The position numbers and the translations under genes were made by a program. From contig ARYC01025379.1 in assembly GCA_000711775.1 (NCBI GenBank), positions 51,245 to 115,244 of the forward strand: a stretch of DNA of 64,000 nucleotides, written 5' to 3'. Origin of the DNA: Oxytricha trifallax (Eukaryota; Ciliophora; Spirotrichea; Sporadotrichida; Oxytrichidae). The notes below the pieces were generated by a model. It was not told the DNA's origin, did no database searches, and was given only the letters and a program-made list of their open reading frames with translations. Below, one piece after another: positions 11,305 to 23,356 of the stretch (position 1 is the first letter of the stretch; the number at the start of each line of letters is the position of its first letter).

Positions 11305-14300
11305 TAATTTAAAAGTACTAAAAAATAGATAGCAATTAAAGAAGGCGGGAATAAATGAAGAAAGATAGGCTACAAACCTTAGGGAGGAGGAGGTTGCCAG
11401 TGTATGCAGAATAAGAAACTAAGGAGACAGTGGGGGATCACAGCAACAATAAACATTGGAAAAGTATATTGAAAGTTCAAAACCGAGTTCTCAAAATTCG
11501 ACATTTCAAAAATGAATGTTCAATGCTACAATAGGAAATTTAAAGACTTAGACAGATTTACTGTCAAAATTTACAATAGCCGACACCTCGAATTCTATCA
11601 ATCAGTAAGAGAAGCTGAATGATGGGTGAAAAGGAATGAGAGATTCTCTGATAAACAGCGAACAAAGAGGAAAGAATAAGTAATAAGCAGCAAGAGACAA
11701 CTGAACTCTTCAGAACTATTGAACTGAATGTTTGCCTACAGAATGTCATTGGTGAATTCAAAGCTAAAGCAAGATCACCTAATAAGAGAAATAGAGATAA
11801 AGAACCCAGATTACATAGGATTAGAGGAAACTAGACTATAGAGACTGATTGGAATAAATAGCAGAGACATAGCCCAAACACAACTGGAAAAAATGGATGT
11901 ATACTAACATTAAATAGCGGCAAATACGAAATGAAAACAATATAAACTTTGAAAAAATACATCACTTGGATAATCCTGAACGTTGGAGGGTTCCCACTAC
12001 ACGTAATAACATTATATATCTTACCATACTGGAATCAAGAAGTTAAGAAACTTCCGAACAGGCTAATTTTTTATGATTAAATCACTAAAGTAAAAGTGTC
12101 AGAAACAGAGGTTAATCGTCATGGGGGATTTAAATTTTCACATTCGGGAATTGGGAAAAAGACTGAACAAAGAGGGCCTCATAGAATCTTTTCCAGAAGG
12201 AGTGGAAACTCATATAAAAGGCAACTACTGGATCAAATTTACTCTAACGTGGAGACAGTCAGCTGTGAATCCAGCTTACTAAAGCAAACAGATCACAAAT
12301 TAATTTAAGTAAAGTTGAGGATAAAATACTAGAATAACGATTTTAAACTATCAGACAAAAAATAGCAATAAGAATATATGATATAAGAAAGTAATGTTGG
12401 AAAACATTCGTTGAGGAAGGAAGAGAAATGAAAGAGGACTAGCCCATACAAAAATGCTTTGAGAACAAAGTAGGGAGCCTATTCAAAGGGAGGAACTGGT
12501 ACTAATAACGACCAGAATGGGCAAAAAAAATGCTGGATGAGCAGCAGGTTATGTAATCCAAGATGCAAAAGCAAAATAGAGAGAAGCGATGAGAGACTTA
12601 GAGTAATGCCTAGATAGAAATGATGTAAGAGGATTCTTTTACATTGTTAAAAGATTAACCAAAAGTAAAAAACAAGCTCAACCTATAAAGGAACTTACGA
12701 TTAAGGATGAGAGAGTGGAGATTAGTGAGTAGCTTTGCGAGGAAGCTGATGTAGAACAAAGTTTAAAGGAATGCAACTTCAACAAAGCCATTGGTCCCGA
12801 CGGGTTCGATGGGAAAATACTGAACAAATCAAAATCCATAACCAAGACAGTGATCAAGAAAATAATGAAATGGCTAAACAAAGGCGAAGTCCAACAATAT
12901 ATAAAAGAAGGGAGAATAATACTGTTAAGTAAAACCAAGAAAGAACTATGCCCAGAGATTAGAAATACAAGACCTATAGTGGTGAATTCACTTTGGGAAA
13001 AATAGTTGAAAAGGTAATAATAAAAAAATTAACGAAGGGAAAAGTGATTTCTTAAAAACTGGGAATTATAAAATGGTTTCAAAAAAAACAAAAGCACCCA
13101 TATAAACCTGATCAGGATGCTGGAGAACATAAAAAAATTCCAGGGAAAATTGTAAACAAAGATAGTCTTACTTATTGGTGGATCTACAATAAACATTTGA
13201 CTCGGTCTGGAAGGACAAATTTATGAAAATCCTAACAGATAGAATAATCAGTTAAAAAGACGCAAAATGCGTAAAACTTATCGAACAGATATATACAAAT
13301 AATAAAATCATCTATGAAGGGGAAGTGATAGCGACAGAATAGGGAGTAGCATAAGGCAGTAGATTATCACCAATGCTATTTAACGTCTACTTGTAAGACT
13401 CACTATTCTCTTAACAAGATTAATGTCTCTAATAAACAAGGTCAACTGATAGCGTTTTTGGATGACCTAATTGTAAATGTTAAAGGCCCTCAATAATTTA
13501 GAAGAGTGATAAACTGTATCAAGGAGATTTAAAAGACCCATAATCTAAAGTTAAACACCAAGAAAACAGTTTTCAATAGTGACGCAAAGAACTTTGAGAG
13601 AGAATTCTGAATTGAAGTAATAGACAAAGTTCAGGAGACGAAATATATGGGACTAAATATTAACCTAGTCACAAAAGATTTGCTGAAGAACACGTGGAAT
13701 GAAGTAAAGAGAAAGACAGAAATATACCAGAGGCTGACTAGCTCGAGCAACCCTACAGTGACTAATACTATCAAAACAGCTCAAAATCGATAAATAATGA
13801 TATATAAGTACACTCCACTTGTTGCAGAAGGATTTTTGAAAATCGATGATATTGAGAAGATGGAACTTCAGCTAAAAAGAATAGAGTTCAAAACATCTAG
13901 AGACATCCCGAATATAATCCTGAGAAACGTAACAGAACTCAAAGAAACGAATACCAGTGAGATCATAAGTGAATTGGTTTCTGAAGAGCATGAAGAAGAT
14001 AAACCTAAAAATTGACCAATTTATTTAACCGAAAAAGGTAAACGAGGAGATAAAAAAGCAGGAAAACGATTATAAAAAAGAAACAAAATATTCATAACGA
14101 AGAATGTCATTGACACCATAATGGCAATCATCTAAGACAGGACAATCGCAAACTACGGAATACATCACTTCTGCTTTATTCAAAAAGTATGTGTAGATGC
14201 GAAACTCATGAAGACATGTAATCTGATAAACACGGCAGGAGATCAAATAGATTCTCTAAACGAATAAGGGAGAAGGATATCTGACCTGAACAAATCTGAA

Positions 14301-14515
14301 TAGATTGAGATAATTACAAACATGGTATAGTAAGACGAAAGAATCAGAAAGCTAGAGACATACGAATACTACTAATCAATTAAGAAAGTATTTAGAGTAT
14401 CATATGTAAAAAAGAAAAATAATTTGACTAATTGAGATTAAACACATCCAAAATTTGAATATCTAAGTGAAAGAAAATGCAGAAAAGCATAATAATACAA
14501 ATCAGAGAGTTATAA
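11305..14515 (+). mobile_element. LINE-type retrotransposon, decayed
   Basis: Non-LTR retrotransposon with an endonuclease region followed by reverse transcriptase. It begins near 11305 with TAGTAATTTAAAAGTA followed by AAAGAAGGCG, and the same block recurs at about 14517, as if another copy starts directly downstream in tandem. The coding strand is purine-rich and less AT-rich than the flanks. Multiple frameshifts show it is inactive. A poly(A) tail or target-site duplication could not be fixed. Confidence 0.82.
11740..14420 (+). pseudogene. LINE ORF2: APE-type endonuclease + reverse transcriptase
   Basis: The endonuclease start is visible as NPDYIGLEETRLQR near 11805 (the E-T-K/R motif of APE-like LINE endonucleases) and later MGDLNFHIRELG near 12120 (the G-D-x-N motif). 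The reverse transcriptase follows: AIGPDGFDGKIL (about 12790), RNTRPIVVNS (about 12965), GVAQGSRLSPMLFNVYL (about 13345), and AFLDDLIVNVKG (about 13455), which carries the catalytic DD pair of the F/YxDD box. Frame changes occur between these blocks, so no full-length protein is encoded. TAA and TAG are read as Gln within the open stretches, so the element was adapted to the host code before decay. Confidence 0.85.
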
Positions 14516-14960
14516 TTAAAATAGTAATTTAAAAGTAATAGAAAAAGATAGTAAAGAAGGCGACCAATGAACAAAACAAAATTCAGTAAAAGAAACAATG
14601 ATGAAGAAGTCAAATATGATAGAAAGGTAAAACTCTCAAATCGACAATTGGGACGAATTGGTTCTCGGAGGCGCGCCCTGAGCATCTTTGGATAAAGAAT
14701 ACCTCGAGCTTGAAGGGAAATTCAGTGAAATGAACGGAGAGGTCTCAGAAGTCGAGGGCAACATGTTCAACAGCTAATAACACAAATTTGATATTGTGAG
14801 CGATGCTGAACAAAAGGGACATGCCAGTACCCAAGAAGAGGGCATGAAGGGAAATGTAACAATCAGACCAAGAGAGAAGAAGGCAGAAGAAGAAGTAAAT
14901 GGTCACGAAGTGAAGAGAATGAACAATATGGAAACTTAATGAAACAGGCGGGGAATCGCA
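14515..14960 (+). mobile_element. Second LINE start, truncated, ORF1-like coding
   Basis: Begins with the same start sequence as the upstream LINE. It encodes an acidic, Glu/Lys-rich, probably coiled-coil segment (for example LEGKFSEMNGEVSEVEG near 14715 and REKKAEEEVNGHEVKRMNN near 14875). This may be ORF1 of the LINE family, since the first copy shows little equivalent. It ends near 14960, before AT-rich DNA, without any reverse transcriptase. Confidence 0.5.
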
Positions 14961-16529
14961 ACTAATACTCTCTAACTATGTTATTATCGAGTTGTAGTTT
15001 ATTTATACAAAGTTTTGAATTACGATTATTTTTAATTACCTAAAGTTACTGAATATGTTAAGTTGATTATCATTCAATCTAATGAGTCAATTTACTTGTT
15101 TAAACTCAATTAAACGTTATGTTTTTGGAATTTAATTTTTTATTGAAATATTAATTTTTTATACTAGAATTTTTGAATCACACAGATTTACAAGATTGGT
15201 TCAGCAACGTGATAATTAAAAGTATATTTATTATTAATTTATTGGCAGAGTAATCAGAATGCTTTTCTGGCTATATTATTTATTATTTAATTCGGAATGT
15301 TGGATAATTCTAATATATAAGATTTTCTGATTGATACTTTTTTTCCAATTATTCGATTCTCTAACAAAACTAAAAATAATCATTCTAGTGGTGATAGTAA
15401 TATTCTTCAATTAAAAGCATTCTTTTATATTTAGTTATTTTTCTGAATTTTATACTTTAAAAGGAATTACTGATGTTTTCTGATGCCTATAGGATTTGTT
15501 AAATTTGTAGTTAAGTACTATTGCTTGTTCCACCTAAATTGAAAATAAGGGAAGAAATGATTTGAATAAAGTGTTTTGAGTTCATTTCTCTTCTTAATAT
15601 TGATTAAATATGAAATACTAGGAAATTTAATACAAAATAACTAAAACACTTCTTTTTTAATACATAAGTAAATAACTTTTAAAACCATTTTGTAGAATGT
15701 CCTATAATATTGTGTTTTTAATTGAAATAGATTTTTGAATATGGTGTGGAATATTTAAATGTAATGTATGCATGAATTAGATATTTATTGTTAAATATTT
15801 AAGTACTTTTAATCACAAATTATTATGAATAATACATTTAAACATCTTTTGATTTGACTTTCTCAACATGTTTATGTTTATAATTAAATATTTATAATAA
15901 TATTTATTAAAATTGTAGATATATGTATGCAGTTCAAATTACTTAACAAGTGTTGTATTTTATAGTAAACTATGATTACTACTTAAGATTAACGTAATCA
16001 AATCTTATACTGTTTGCTTATTATTAAAACATATAATCCTGTTTTATTTATCATATTGTTTCTTTCTAATTCTCTGTTCCTAAATCAATCTTTCAATGCT
16101 TTCATAATCCTCGAAATCGATGTATAAGCTTAATCTCAATGAATTCGGGTAACTATTTAGCATGAGATGTCTTTGTTTTTATCTCCTCATATATTTTACT
16201 TGCATCTTGCAAAATCAAATAATTATTGAGTAAGTATTTGATTTTGATTGTTAATCATTAGTCTTTACTCTAAATATTTTTATCCTCATTTAGGATATTA
16301 AAATAACTTATGGCTAGTATTTTCAAGAGCAATGGTGTTAAATAGAATATAACTTTGAGTATATAAATTGAAAATATGCAACTTTACTTCTCCCAAAAAT
16401 ATTCATATATATATAGCTAAGAGAAATTATACTAAATCAATTAGTTTGTTTCCATAAATTAAGATCTTGGTGAGATCCCAATAGAGTAAAAATTGGGAGA
16501 ACCGAGAAGAAGAAAAATAAATTAATAAT
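14961..16529. other. AT-rich DNA, nothing seen
   Basis: AT-rich spacer with no supportable gene or repeat. Confidence 0.5.
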
Positions 16530-17345
16530 TAAAAGAGCTTATGCTGGAGTTTCTAATCGCCTTAGTATCCACGATGTCTAACACTTTAAGCTTTTCCCTT
16601 GATCTGCGGTGTTTGAAGATTGTATTATAGAAAAGTATCTTTGCTCTGATTGCTTTTAACTCCATTGCCAATTTAATAGTTTTAATATCTTAATTAATGA
16701 TAATATTTCAAATAAGAATGATTATGAAATTTTAATGAATTAGGCTTTAATTGGTTTAGCAAATATAAACATTCGACAGCTCTTTTAAAGACACATAACC
16801 CTCTAGTCAATTCCAAAGAGAAGTATCCTTCAAGAAGAGATGAACGCAAAAAAAAAACTATTAGTTATCGATTGGTAAAGCATTGAAACATTAGTTGTTG
16901 AGGATTTAACTAGAAATAGATTACAGAATCAGATTTTAGGATAAAGAATCAGATTTTCTGCAGGCTCAAATGCCTCAAGGCGTCAACCAAAGATCATACG
17001 AACGCGCCAATGAGCATTCACATATTCAAGTTTGAGTGATGTATAACCAGGGCCTACGCATATATTTCATTTATCTCCTATATCCACAAATGATTGGAAA
17101 ACATATATTGTTAATACTGGATTAAGTAAGGGATTGAGGTAGCATCATTTGATGAACTTGAATGCCTTTTCTACAGAAGCCATGTCGTACTGACAGGAGC
17201 CCAGAAACAGGATGGAGATGTTCAGCTGCTTTAGGATGACATTGGTGTCTCTGTTGTATTGTGATGATTCTTTGTCAGTCAACAGCAGGGAATGTAGCCA
17301 GTAGAGTTTTCAGAACTAGGAGGGTGTCTCCGATTTATATTATTA
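16530..17345 (-). pseudogene. DDE transposase relic (Tc1/IS630-like C-terminal part)
   Basis: On the minus strand near 17320-17150 a frame reads LKQLNISILFLGSCQYDMAS followed by VEKAFKFIK. This has the spacing of the last catalytic block of Tc1/mariner/IS630 DDE transposases (PPYSPD-x-P-x-E), with several conserved positions changed. An upstream residue run resembles the strand before that block. At 16670-16530, also on the minus strand, MELKAIRAKILFYNTIFKHR has coding composition and could be the same protein's tail. TGA codons and frame changes interrupt the region. It is unlike the TBE transposase in wording, so it is probably another family. The family call is tentative. Confidence 0.45.
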
Positions 17346-17544
17346 AGTGGTATAGATTTTATTTCAATGCAAGGAAATCTCACTTAACAGATTTATGACA
17401 CATAATAAAATAGATAAATTTAAACATATAATTAATATAATTAATAAGAATAATTTTTAAAAAATGGCAATTATTATAATTATTTAATGCTGAACAAAAA
17501 GTAATACTCGGGCTTAAGCCAGCCAGATAGATAAATCAGATAAT

Positions 17545-17770
17545 TTCATGCTTTTATTTTGGTGCATCCAACTCAATCTTAATCTAATGACCAGAAGAAA
17601 CCTGAAATATAATCTCATTTGATAGCTCTGTCACTTCTTCATTTAATTTAATAAATATCTCCATCATCATCATACCAAAATTATTTTTGGTACCCTCTTG
17701 TGCTCTGTCTAGTAATTTTCTTCTATGTGTACAGCTACTCTTATTATGTTGTTCTACTACTAAAATATTA
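17545..17770 (-). CDS. Coding island, C-terminal segment
   Basis: A minus-strand frame of about 73 codons encodes LDRAQEGTKNNFGMMMMEIF and ends at a TGA near 17547 after a Lys/Glu-rich tail. Composition is strongly protein-like, with Gln encoded by TAG/TAA. Upstream (17770-17950) the frame is less clear, so this may be the last MDS of a gene. Not recognised. Confidence 0.45.
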
Positions 17771-18039
17771 AAAATTTAAACTGTATTTTAAATTATATTT
17801 TTGTGTTTGTAACTAATAAATTATCATCTACATAAGAACTATTTTTATTAATCATAATTATATTCTTATAAACATCTATATATCTTATTTTTATAATAAT
17901 TCTTCTCTCATTATAAGCAATTCTCTTTCCACTTTACACAATTAGATTGCTTAAGATGTTTAATGATATGAGGGTTAGTGGATTTTATTTTATTATATGC
18001 AAAGAGGGAATCGCTTACACCAATCTAAAAGATATAAAT

Positions 18040-18305
18040 GAGGTTTATCAAAATAAAACAATAGTTCCAAAATCACCAACAAGTTTGAAAAAGTGATTAA
18101 CTGAGAAGTCAAAGTTTAGATCGGAGTTACTTTTGAGATTTTCTGCATTCATCCAGAGTATCAATTAATTGACGAGCAAATTTGTTAAAGTTTTTTCAAT
18201 CCTCATTGGCAAGTATACTTTTCTTGCTGTGTTTATTGGCTGTTCTCTGAGTTGCATCTTCACTTAGAAATTCATAATTTACTTGAAACTATAGCATTGA
18301 TAAAT
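18040..18305 (+). CDS. Coding island with a likely membrane segment
   Basis: A plus-strand frame runs after a TGA at about 18094 to another near 18300. It encodes SELLLRFSAFIQSINQLTSK, then a hydrophobic stretch (IGKYTFLAVFIGCSLSCIF) that could cross a membrane. No start codon and no family. Possibly an MDS. Confidence 0.35.
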
Positions 18306-18765
18306 GAAACGAAACAATTAATTATTTATTATTTATTATCTTGTCTCTATCTTGTTTAAAGTATCCAACCATTTAATGTATCTTTTTTTGTTGATATCTA
18401 AATAGCAATTCTCTTTCAAATATTAAGCAACTTTCCCGCCTGTATTTAATCTAGTGTTATCTTAGTTGATTTTTTAAACGCAGTATTGATCTTTAATTCC
18501 TTAATAAGATTCACATTTTTCTCATTTTCTCAATCGATAGTTCATCATCAACATAGGTAACGAAGAAGTCTTTAAGTTTTAGTTTTCAATTAATATTTTA
18601 TCTTTTTCATGGTAATTAGATGCTAACTTAGTTTGATTAAATCTTAAAATTTTTGTTGTTATTTGAGATGCTGGTTTGTTTTTATTCATTTAGTATTACA
18701 TATTGTACCAAAATCTTATCTAAACCACATTTCTATCATTAGAATGTTTCAGCGCTAGTCAAACA
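18306..18765. other. AT-rich DNA, nothing certain
   Basis: No supportable coding frame. Confidence 0.4.
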
Positions 18766-19080
18766 ATGCCCTCCATCGATTCATCTATCTTTGATATTCA
18801 AATTAGTGGCATCATTCCCGAAAGTTAATTTGCGATCGGTGAGCTAAGTTTGACGACTGAATCTACTAGCTACTTAGAAGAAAGTGGCATCATCTCCAAA
18901 TATGGTAGCAACTAAGCTTTTAACGTCTCTCAAAGATCTTCGTTCAACGGTCATGTTGTCACGAGCAGACATCTCAATCGAACCTCGAAAATGTCAGGTT
19001 CTGGAATTAGAGATGGCACTATAAGGGCTTTAAAGGTGGGTCGTCGGCACTTACTAGTCTAGTTTAATAGGCTATAATGA
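18766..19080 (+). CDS. Small ORF of 104 residues, unknown
   Basis: Open from the ATG at 18766 to the TGA at 19078 in the TAA/TAG=Gln code. The protein is Ser/Thr/Ile-rich (MPSIDSSIFDIQISGIIPES at the start) and ends in a basic segment (ALKVGRRHLL). The interval is clearly richer in G and C than its flanks, and the frame also stays open upstream of the ATG for about ten codons, so this may be an MDS whose true start is elsewhere. No domain was recognised. Confidence 0.5.
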
Positions 19081-19704
19081 GGAATAGTTGAAGATCTTGT
19101 GTAACTCTCTAATCTCCGGGATAGCCATCCAATGTAATGACAGAAGGCAAAACTATTGTATCAATGTGAGATAAGAATGATAAAAATAATTTAATTAGAT
19201 TTTGATATCTTTTCATTTTGAGAATATATCCTTTATATAAAAATAATTGTATTTGTGAAATTTATCGACTTTAATAATTAAAATATGAGAATTAATTAGT
19301 TTTCAAATTCAAAAAAATATTTTGATTTTACTCTTAAGGTATTATTTGAATCAATTTAATTGATAAGCCTAACGACTCTACTCATTAAGAGGAACTTGTA
19401 TATTAGAGTGTATAGGATTTAATAAATTACTTTGTTTATTACATTTTTTAATTAAATTAATTAAATTAATTAATTTGTATGTGATACTCAGTTGTCATTT
19501 TTTTATGTTAATTTACATATTAAACTGAAAAAAATATGGAATAATTTTTTAAAAAATCTAATAAACTTAAAATCTAATAAAATTAAAAAATAATGAGTTT
19601 AAATAAACTGAATATTTTCTTGGTATTTGCAAACTTCAAATGGTAAAGATTTATAGACTTTAAATCTGATAATAATCCCTAAATTGATTGAAACAATTGT
19701 CTTA
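19081..19704. other. AT-rich DNA, nothing seen
   Basis: AT-rich; no gene supported. Confidence 0.5.
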
Positions 19705-20392
19705 GAATTAATATTATCGATAAAATACATAAAAAATAGGTAAATTAAGAATCAATGAGAAAAAAAGCTTAAATATAACAGTATCGTTTTTAATATTTGA
19801 TAAATTTAATTTAATGAACAACAAGCATGGAAAATAAAATACGAGATATTCTAATATCACTTCAAAAAGATATATGATGCAACTGCTTTATCTGTTAGAA
19901 GCGACACTGAGAAGATTGGTGCATTTGAAAATTGAATTCTGAACACCTTTGGCAGAAGTAGAACAAGCCAGGATTAAAAAGAATGCATTTGTCAAAAATT
20001 ATCTTAGCCAGTGTTATTAAGATTTAGTTGCACTTCTAGTTGAATGCATTTAAAGAGTAAATATTGAAGATGAGGAAGATAAAGACCACAATCTTAGAGT
20101 AGTTTAGTCATCTAGATGCTGTTTAGGTGCTAATTCAATACTAGTTGGTAATGAAATAATGGAGCCAATCTTGGCTTTTGTGAGTTTAAACCTCACCCTA
20201 ATATATGATTTAATTCACACCTAACCTCATAGAGTATCTCTAATAACTATCATCTAATGCTTTAAACTGCACATTAAATTAAATTTATCAAATAATAAAA
20301 ACGATACTGTTATATTTAAGCTTTTTTTCTCATTGATATGAATTTCTCTTAATTTTCCAATTTTTTATGTATTTTATCAATAATTAGTATTC
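19705..20392. mobile_element. Inverted-repeat element carrying an importin-beta fragment
   Basis: The left arm (about 19705-19816) and right arm (about 20272-20392) are inverted copies of each other, sharing for example GAGAAAAAAAGCTTAAATAT and ACAGTATCGTTTTTA. They frame a 455-bp core that is less AT-rich and codes for part of an importin-beta-like protein. The structure resembles a non-autonomous DNA transposon that captured a host gene piece (Pack-MITE style). No clear target-site duplication was found, so an inverted duplication by another route is possible. Confidence 0.65.
19860..20270 (+). pseudogene. Importin-beta (karyopherin) fragment
   Basis: The frame encodes VRSDTEKIGAFE, then after a one-base shift IEF-stop-T, then LAEVEQARIKKNAFVKNYLS and EPILAFVSLNL. 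The pattern matches the HEAT-repeat part of importin beta around its conserved IEFW segment, including an acidic run (NIEDEEDKDHN) and the later E-P-I-L-x-F. The invariant Trp of IEFW is TGA here (TGG to TGA), which is a stop in this code. One frame change plus this stop make it a pseudogene. Importin beta carries cargo through nuclear pores; this fragment cannot. It is enclosed by inverted repeats. Confidence 0.65.
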
Positions 20393-21060
20393 AATATTGA
20401 TTAAAAATATTTAAATTCTCCAATACTATATATAGTTGAATATAATTTATAAAAATAAAAAATGGGGAAAACACTAGATTAGATGAAGGCTACACAGCGA
20501 TTAGATCAAAAGTGAAGGAAATAATCAGTATATATATAAAGAAAAGTATGATGAGAAAAAACCATAAAATCAGAAGTCAGCAAAAAGTGTTACCTTAAAT
20601 GCTCTAACCAGAGTTAGAATGCTTAATAATACAATAATCAAATTTTCTACATGAAATATAAAAAAAAAGATTTATAAAGATTCAGTTTTACATTGAAAGT
20701 CGCCGCAAATTCAATTTTTAATTAATGTAAAAGAGTTAAAGAATTGCTTAAGAGATCAAAAGGGGATAGCTGAAAACTAAAGGAGCAAAAGATGGAATTA
20801 AATAATCAGAAAGAAAATACAATTAAAACCCCATGATTCTATTAAGATTGGAAATAAGACATTCAGAATAAACAAATCAAGTTTAATTGCTAAATTGAAA
20901 TAATTAGAATAATATGCTGATTAAAGATCATTATCTAATCAGATATTAAAATTGATTCCAGCAATATTAAAAACATTATCTGGATCATTAAACTTTAAAA
21001 CGAAAACCACATATACCATTTATAATTAATTGTTGGCCTTCTCTAAAATTTTAGCCAAAA
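20393..21060. other. AT-rich DNA, nothing seen
   Basis: A-rich on the + strand with no supportable gene. Confidence 0.45.
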
Positions 21061-22200
21061 AGAAAACAAAGTCTCCTCAACCAACCACTGGCAAGTATAT
21101 TATCTGTACTTTATTTTTTTCCTTCTCTTTTTATCCTTACTCTCAGACTTAAATGAATCAAGGGGTTTTAATAACTGAACAGAAAGAACTAAATATATAC
21201 TGAGAGGTATTTGGTCAAAACTTATCTAAGACAAGATAATGAGAGACATTATGTTAAAATTCTTAGATATTATATGACTCGTGAAAACGAAGCTTCATAG
21301 ACTAATCAGAGTGAATAGCATGAAAATAGCGCAGACTCAACTAGCATGAAACGGAGGAATGCTCGTATTGAACAATGAAAAATATCCTTATCGCATGGAC
21401 AAATTTGAATGGTAAAAGATTTCTATTCAATATCCTTACAGTGAATATCACCTTATTTAACAATAAATTTAAAGATAATAAAAACAGATAACCATGTATG
21501 ATTAAATTATAAAATTATTAAAATAAGACTATCACTAACAGCGAAGAGTAGTATGAGAGATTTCAACTTTAACATTATAAAATTTGGTAAAGAATTTTTG
21601 AAAGAAGTTCTAATTGAATTCATTCCAATAGAATTGGAAATTCATACAACGTAGATTAAACTTGATAATGTTTACTTTAATGTAAAGTACATTAGTTAAT
21701 TTTAGTTAAAATAAAGATCAAATTCAATGATAATGATTTAAAACTATCAGACAAAGAGAGTGAGTGTTAAGAATTTCGGATATCAGAATCCAATGCTCGA
21801 AGACATTCGTAGAAGAAGGTAAAGAGTAAGCACTGGCAGATTAAGACAACCAATTAAAACTGCTTCAAAGATAGATTGACAAGACACCACAAATGGAAAG
21901 AATTTGTTCCAATAATCACTTGAATGGGCAGTCAAAAACAAACTTGGAAATTTGAGCAATTTATTCTAAGATACTGAACCCTTGAGAAAAGATATCACTA
22001 GATACATGAAACACAACAAGATAGAAATGATTTTAATGGATTTTTGTATATAGTAAAAACGCTTACCAAGTGTAAAAAATAAAATCAACTTAAAAAAAGA
22101 TTAACAGTAAACGACTAAAGGACAGAGTTCGGCGAGTGGACAAAAGGGAAATTATCGAGTTAAACTCCAATTTATTCAAAGATAACAAAGTTAGAGAACT
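21061..22200 (+). mobile_element. Second, badly decayed LINE copy (endonuclease part)
   Basis: Similar in wording to the LINE at 11.3 kb. LHRLIRVNSMKIAQTQLAW (about 21295) parallels that copy's LQRLIGINSRDIAQTQLEK (about 11835). MRDFNFNIIKFGKEF (about 21552) parallels MGDLNFHIRELGK, with the catalytic Gly lost. CAAAGATAGATTGACAAG and its surroundings continue the match. No reverse transcriptase motifs were found downstream, so it is 3'-truncated or too diverged to follow. Confidence 0.6.
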
Positions 22201-22660
22201 AGGATAAATATAATGTGATTATGCAAAATGAATTAGAGAAATTACCTATATTTCACAAAGAATGATTAAATAATCTAAAATAGAAAAATATAATTTATAT
22301 AAAACAACTAATCTAATATATTATTTTGATTGCTAAATACTCTGATAAATCTACAATAGTATTAACTATTTTGATATTTTTAAATTAAGTATTACTAATA
22401 AATATTTACAAGTTTAAACTATTAAAGACTTGTTCAACAGCCAATAAAATATTTATAATTACTTTCACTCATCATATTGGATAAATAATTACAAATTTAT
22501 ACTTAATTCCAGGAAACCCAAGGAAGAAACAAGGAAAATAAAACTGTAACTAGTGGAAGAAGTTTAATTCACATTCTAGAAACTTAAAAACTAGATTCTC
22601 ACATCATTGGTAATTTATGACTAAGGAATAGATTAATTGAGAAATATTTAGGATTCACGA
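22201..22660. other. AT-rich DNA, nothing seen
   Basis: No supportable gene. Confidence 0.4.
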
Positions 22661-23150
22661 ACTGGAAATAATATAATAAATGCCAGATTTTGGAGAAACT
22701 CAGAAGACGAATCCGACATAATCATCCCAGAAGGTTGCCAAAGTAGTGTAAAAAACTGCTAAAGCTGGATGTTCATGAGAATAGAGAGAGACTCCCGAGA
22801 ACTAGGGATTTACGACACAATAAGAAAGATCAGCAATATAGCAGTTCTTCAGAAATAGATTGAGCACCTCATTGATTTTTTCAAGATACTGTAGGAGACT
22901 AATACTAGACTACGAGGTTAGTCATTAAATATTACTTGAAACAAGTGATAAGACCAATAGATTGATGAGTTATTTCAATTATTATAGGAATTACCTAGCC
23001 CTAGAATTGAAAGAAGTACCAGTCTTTCAAATATTCTCAAACGATTTCCTAGTAATGTAGAAATACTATATGATGTGTAACATAGAAGTTGCGTTCACAT
23101 AATTGGAGATCATAAGATTAGGACGCTTAGTGAGATGAATTAGCAATTTT
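22661..23150 (+). CDS. Coding island beside TBE copy 2
   Basis: A plus-strand frame encodes NARFWRNSEDESDIIIPEGC and then ELGIYDTIRKISNIAVLQKQ to about 22885. A second stretch, at about 22975-23140, encodes PSPRIERSTSLSNILKRFPS. Both have good coding composition with TAG/TAA as Gln. A TGA and a frame change separate them. It may be the 3' part of the adjacent LINE or an independent gene interrupted near the TBE insertion at 23.2 kb. Not recognised. Confidence 0.4.
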
Positions 23151-23195
23151 AAAAATTTTATTTTGTAAAAAAAAAACAGATGATGAGATGGACAA

Positions 23196-23330
23196 TAAAA
23201 ACCCCAAAACCCTTTCAGTAGTTTGATTGAGTTTTGATTGATAAAAGTAGACTATTAGTGCATACTTTATTAGGGTTTTAATAGGGTTTATGTAGGGGTT
23301 TAATGTTTAAATATTAGTATTTTAAGTGAG
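23196..23330. repeat. TBE copy 2 left terminal inverted repeat
   Basis: C4A4-bearing terminus followed by TAGTTTGATTGAG and the conserved AGGGTTTATGTAGGGGTTTA block. Inverted copy of 27230-27342. Confidence 0.9.
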
Positions 23331-23356
23331 TATAACAAGCGAGTTTTTAAAATATT

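Noticed and set aside
20160-20260. TGA as a sense codon (Trp), suggested by TGA at the invariant Trp of the importin fragment and at other aromatic positions
   Set aside because: Intact genes in the window (Rep-like gene, 35.3 kb ORF, helicase) contain no internal TGA and end with it. TGG-to-TGA decay in pseudogenes is simpler.
22730-23030. Short frames that appear only under the standard genetic code across the window, for example many 60-90 residue frames on either strand
   Set aside because: Recognisable proteins here read through TAA and TAG, so standard-code frames are mostly fragments or shadows of the real frames.
23196-23215. C4A4/G4T4 sequence as a true chromosome end or telomere addition site
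   Set aside because: The telomere-like tracts are short, sit at both ends of elements with TBE genes, and have germline DNA continuing beyond them.
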